64,000 bases of DNA from Labilithrix sp. GTDB lineage: Bacteria > Myxococcota_A > Polyangia > Polyangiales > Polyangiaceae. Where the stretch lies: contig JAHBWD010000015.1 in assembly GCA_019637175.1 (NCBI GenBank), positions 1 to 64,000 of the forward strand. Reading direction: 5' to 3'. Shown piece after piece: positions 60,971 through 64,000 of this stretch. Positions within the stretch are counted from its first letter, which is position 1. Every line of letters begins with the position of its first letter. A program made the translations under genes and the position numbers. A model generated the notes under the pieces. It did no database searches, was not told where the DNA came from, and saw only the letters and a program-made list of their open reading frames with translations.

Positions 60971-62323
60971 GTGAAAGCGGCTGCGCCCGAAGGCGCGTTG
61001 CGATTGTCGAGCGCGGACTTCGACGCGTTCCTCGACTCCGGCGCCACGGCCCGGCCGTCGCGTCGTCATCCGTCCAACGAGGGCAGGCCCGTCGAAGCGC
61101 CGCCTGCGGCGCAGCGGCGCGCGCTCCGCGAGCGCATCCACGCGTGGGCGCGCGGGGTCGTGCCGCGCCTCGAGCAGCTCGGCATCGCCGTCGAGGTGGT
61201 CGTCCCCGACGAGGTCGAGCAGCACCTCTCGTCGCGCGCGCCTCGCGCGATCGCGCAGCGGGTCATCTTCGTGCGCGACGACTTCGGCCGATCCGGCGTC
61301 CCGCGCACGGTGCCCGACGTCGATCCGCTGCGCGCGCACGCGTATCTCGCGCTCACGATCGACAGCGTTCACGTCGAGGTGAGCCTCGAGCTGTGCCCCG
61401 AGGCCGAGGCCGACGTGAAGAACCTCCGCGCTCGCCTCGGCGATCCCACCGGCCTCCTCGAGCTGACGACGCTCTTCGAAACGCTCCCGCAGGAGTTCGC
61501 CATCGGCGTCATCGGCGTTCCGAGCTTTCCTCGCGCCGAGCTCGCCGCCGCCGACGACGTCCGCGCGCTGCTCGACGACAGCGAACGAAACCGACGTCCG
61601 CTCTGGCTCGGTTGGAGCGTGAAGCGCGAGATCGCGCTCCACCACTCGAGCGAGCTCGACGAGCAGCTCGCCGACGCGCTCGTCGTCCTCGCGCACGCGT
61701 ACAAGCTCATCGCGTGGGCGCCGGACAACGATCTCATCGCTGCCGGACGGCGAGGGGCCTGGCGCGCCGGCCGCGCGCGCGCGGAGGAGCGCCGCGAGCG
61801 CGGCCGCGAAGAGCGGCGCAAGCGCCGGAGCGTGCGAAAAGGGCCGGTGCGCATCGAGGGCACGCGGCGAGAGCGCGAAGACGCGCGTCGCCTGCTCTCG
61901 CTCGCCGAGCGCGAGGGGCCGAGCCGTCGCGGCGCGGCGGAGCCGCCCGTGTCGCGCGGCGGCGCTCGCGAAGAGGCCCCGGAGGGATTCGGCGAGCGAG
62001 GCCGCGAGGGCGGGCGGCCCGTGCCCGCGCGCCGCCCGATCTTGCAGACCACGCTGCGCGCGCGCGGCGCCCGGCCGGCGCTCGCCGGCGAGGTCGACCC
62101 GACGATCCCGATCGAGAAGGGCACGCGCGTCCGCGTCCTCGCCGGTCCGTTCGCGAACAAGGTCGGCGTCGTCCAAGAGCTGGATCACAAGGGCCGCGCC
62201 CGCGTGCGGCTCGGCCTCCTCGCCGCGACGTTGGATCTCAAGGACATCGTGGCCAGCGCCGACGGCTCGCGGCCGATGCTCGCGAGCTCCCATCGAAGGC
62301 CGCGCAACGCGCGCTCGCGCTGA
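60971..62323 (+). CDS. KOW-motif protein with unknown N-terminal domain (450 aa)
   Basis: The N-terminal part (about 1-270) is a mixed alpha/beta domain not recognised: HAWARGVVPRLEQLGIAVEVVV, AYLALTIDSVHVEVSLEL, and LWLGWSVKREIALHHSSELDEQL. A very basic Arg-rich stretch (about 270-365, RARAEERRERGREERRKRRS) could bind nucleic acid. Residues about 382-425 are a KOW/NusG-like SH3 module (GTRVRVLAGPFANKVGVVQELDHKGRARVRL), typical of ribosomal proteins and transcription factors. The combination suggests an RNA- or RNA-polymerase-binding protein. Leaderless GTG start inferred from the promoter. Divergent from the sigma factor unit. Confidence 0.78.
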   Translation: MKAAAPEGALRLSSADFDAFLDSGATARPSRRHPSNEGRPVEAPPAAQRRALRERIHAWARGVVPRLEQLGIAVEVVVPDEVEQHLSSRAPRAIAQRVIFVRDDFGRSGVPRTVPDVDPLRAHAYLALTIDSVHVEVSLELCPEAEADVKNLRARLGDPTGLLELTTLFETLPQEFAIGVIGVPSFPRAELAAADDVRALLDDSERNRRPLWLGWSVKREIALHHSSELDEQLADALVVLAHAYKLIAWAPDNDLIAAGRRGAWRAGRARAEERRERGREERRKRRSVRKGPVRIEGTRREREDARRLLSLAEREGPSRRGAAEPPVSRGGAREEAPEGFGERGREGGRPVPARRPILQTTLRARGARPALAGEVDPTIPIEKGTRVRVLAGPFANKVGVVQELDHKGRARVRLGLLAATLDLKDIVASADGSRPMLASSHRRPRNARSR

Positions 62324-62388
62324 GCGCTCCAGCAACGGGCGCCGGCGCCGGCGCATCGAAGGTCTGCTATGTAACGGGCGCGCGCTTG

Positions 62389-64000
62389 GTGGACGGCAAA
62401 TCCTCGGAAAAAGACACGCGAAACGATCCCGCGAGCTTCCCGATCACCCTCGGCGGGCAGTTTCGACGGCACCTGCCTCGCTACGTGGCCGGCACGGCGA
62501 TGCTCGCCGTCTTCCAGCTCTCGCTCAACCGCGTCGACTGGCTCTCGAAGGCGGCGATCGACGACGTGTTCGGCGGCGCGCCCGAGGAGGTGACGCGGCC
62601 GGCGCTCTTCATCTTCGGCTTCGCGATGCTCGCGCTCGTCACCCGCGTCGCGAGCCGCTGGTTCATCTTCAACGCCGGGCGCGACGCCGAGTACGAGCTC
62701 CGCGCGCTCTTGTTGCACCGCCTCCACCGGCTCGGGACGGCGTTCTACCGGACGATGTCGGCCGGCGAGATCATGAGCCGATCCACCGGCGATCTCCAGC
62801 AGGTGCGGCTCCTGCTCGGCTTCGGCGTCTTGAACGTCATCAACGTCTTCTTCGCGTTCGCGAGCGCGCTCCAGGTCATGCTCCGCGTCAGCGTCAAGCT
62901 CACGCTCGTCTCGTTCGTGACGCTGCCCGCGATGATCGTGCTGACGCGCGCCTTCTCCCGGCGAATGTTCCTCTACACGCGCAAGAACCAGGAGGCGCTG
63001 GGCAAGCTGAGCGAGGTGCTCCAGACCAACCTCGCCGGCGTGCGCGTGGTGCGGAGCTTCGCGCTCGAGCAGCGCGAGCGCCGCCGCTTCGACGTCGCCA
63101 ACGCCGCCTACCTCGAGGCGAGCCTCGCGCTCGCGCGCCTGCGCGGTCTGATGTTCCCGCTCGTCGGCGCCGCGAGCGCCGTCGGCGTCATCGGCTTCTT
63201 CTGGTACGGCGCCGCGCTCCTCCTCCGCGCCCCCGACGACGGGGGGATCACCCGCGGCTCGTTCTTCGCGTTCTGGCTCGCGTACGGCCGCATGATGTGG
63301 CCGATGATCGCGCTCGGCTTCTCGATCGCGATCGTGCAGCGAGGGCGCGCCGGCTACGCGCGCCTCAAGGAGGTCTTCGACGCCTTGCCGGAGGTGACCG
63401 ACGGTCCGCTCCCCGCGCCGGCGACGGTGAGCGGGCGCATCACCGTGCGCGGCCTGAGCTTCGCCTACGGCGATCGCAAGGTGGTCGACGACGTCACCTT
63501 CGACGTGCCGGCCGGCAAGTCGATCGCGGTCGTCGGGCGCACGGGCTCGGGCAAGTCGACCCTCGCGATGCTCCTCGCGCGCCTCCTGCCGACGCCCGCG
63601 GGCACGGTGCAGATCGACGGCAACGACGTGTGCGATCTCCCGCTCTCGGCCGTACGGCGCGCGATCGGGTACGCGCAGCAAGATGCGTTTCTCTTCTCGA
63701 CGACGGTGTCGCGCAACATCGGCTTCTGCCTCGACGAGTGCGAATCCGAGGCGTCGTCCCTTCGCATCCGCGACGCTTCGCGGGAGGCTCAGGTGCTCGA
63801 AGAGGCGCTCGGGCTGCCCGAGCAGTTCGACACCGTCGTCGGCGAGCGCGGCGTGCAGCTCTCCGGCGGGCAGAAGCAGCGCATCGCGCTCGCGCGCGCG
63901 CTCGTGCGCGAGCCCAAGGTCCTCGTGCTCGACGATCCGCTCTCGGCGGTCGACGCGAAGACCGAAGCGGCGATCCTCGACGCGATCGATCGCCAAGCGG
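62389..64000 (+). CDS. ABC exporter, MsbA-like half transporter, 3' end beyond the window
   Basis: About 537 residues of a fused permease-ATPase are present. After a polar N-terminus, six membrane segments span about 30-330 (type 1 exporter domain; AGEIMSRSTGDLQQVRLLLG and LGKLSEVLQTNLAGVRVVRSFALE are the usual cytoplasmic loops). The ATPase has GRTGSGKST, QQDAFLFSTTVSRNI, LSGGQKQRIALARALVREP and the Walker B LVLDDPLSAVDAKT, with Asp where many have Glu (LDDPLSAVD instead of LDEP). That DD form is found in the non-catalytic partner of heterodimeric exporters and in ABCC proteins. GTG 62389 lies 65 nt after the KOW gene. Confidence 0.9.
   Translation, partial: MDGKSSEKDTRNDPASFPITLGGQFRRHLPRYVAGTAMLAVFQLSLNRVDWLSKAAIDDVFGGAPEEVTRPALFIFGFAMLALVTRVASRWFIFNAGRDAEYELRALLLHRLHRLGTAFYRTMSAGEIMSRSTGDLQQVRLLLGFGVLNVINVFFAFASALQVMLRVSVKLTLVSFVTLPAMIVLTRAFSRRMFLYTRKNQEALGKLSEVLQTNLAGVRVVRSFALEQRERRRFDVANAAYLEASLALARLRGLMFPLVGAASAVGVIGFFWYGAALLLRAPDDGGITRGSFFAFWLAYGRMMWPMIALGFSIAIVQRGRAGYARLKEVFDALPEVTDGPLPAPATVSGRITVRGLSFAYGDRKVVDDVTFDVPAGKSIAVVGRTGSGKSTLAMLLARLLPTPAGTVQIDGNDVCDLPLSAVRRAIGYAQQDAFLFSTTVSRNIGFCLDECESEASSLRIRDASREAQVLEEALGLPEQFDTVVGERGVQLSGGQKQRIALARALVREPKVLVLDDPLSAVDAKTEAAILDAIDRQA

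Overview
The window is a very GC-rich (roughly 70%) stretch of bacterial chromosome. Its content points to a myxobacterium-like member of Myxococcota, more like the Polyangiales/Sorangiineae side than Myxococcus. The signs are two Hanks-type Ser/Thr kinases with C-terminal membrane helices, a PP2C phosphatase, many lipoproteins with long Ala/Pro/Ser linkers, a 'CGNGVVEPGEACD' cysteine-rich repeat, a secreted protease with a MYXO-CTERM-like tail, and a CarF/plasmanylethanolamine-desaturase homologue. No taxon is proved. Long open frames occur on every strand because of base composition; genes were chosen by protein motifs, overlaps and start signals. I see no rRNA, tRNA, CRISPR array or insertion sequence, and no gene-free stretch longer than 300 bases.

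Layout. 1-5155: left-truncated tandem UvrA (four ABC ATPase domains). 5310-10351: small hypotheticals, a lipoprotein, a PHM-like copper monooxygenase lipoprotein, and a soluble histidine kinase with an NTF2-like anchored protein. 10429-14552: a receptor-like Ser/Thr kinase coupled to a CPBP membrane protease, then a Uma2 nuclease. 14758-17065: HAD phosphatase, nadC, birA operon. 17070-19297: quaternary-amine type ABC importer with a fused binding protein and permease. 19364-26148: ureohydrolase, lipoprotein, CarF, DUF885 metallohydrolase, PGPGW membrane protein, phosphofructokinase, CBS protein. 26159-29974: TonB-like linker membrane protein, proS, BON-SRPBCC protein. 29946-37207: a run of leftward envelope genes (MMPL exporter, FadL-like porin, cysteine-rich lipoprotein, MYXO-CTERM trypsin, AI-2E family permease). 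37281-41927: ankyrin protein, a small gene plus nucleotidyltransferase pair resembling a toxin-antitoxin module, an exported DODA-type dioxygenase, a RibD-like reductase and a DUF6438 lipoprotein. 41990-49479: Rep/PcrA helicase, two large unknown envelope proteins, a second Ser/Thr kinase. 49567-53829: Rossmann/coiled-coil protein, DnaJ, orphan FliI/SctN-type ATPase. 53852-58675: PP2C phosphatase divergent from an XRE regulator, ABC-F, thioredoxin-like lipoprotein, CDP-alcohol phosphatidyltransferase. 58628-60893: rsmI, RpoH-like sigma factor, a small membrane ORF. 60971-64000: KOW-domain protein and a right-truncated ABC exporter.

Two features run through the window. First, genes are tightly packed: many same-strand neighbours overlap by 4 bases (ATGA/GTGA) and four convergent pairs overlap at their 3' ends. 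Second, many first-of-unit genes have a TANNNT hexamer only 6-9 nt before the start codon, often with a -35-like box 16-17 nt further up. This suggests that leaderless or nearly leaderless mRNAs are common in this organism. Functionally the region mixes housekeeping (repair, translation, NAD and biotin, glycolysis, heat shock) with envelope sensing, lipid and surface-protein functions.
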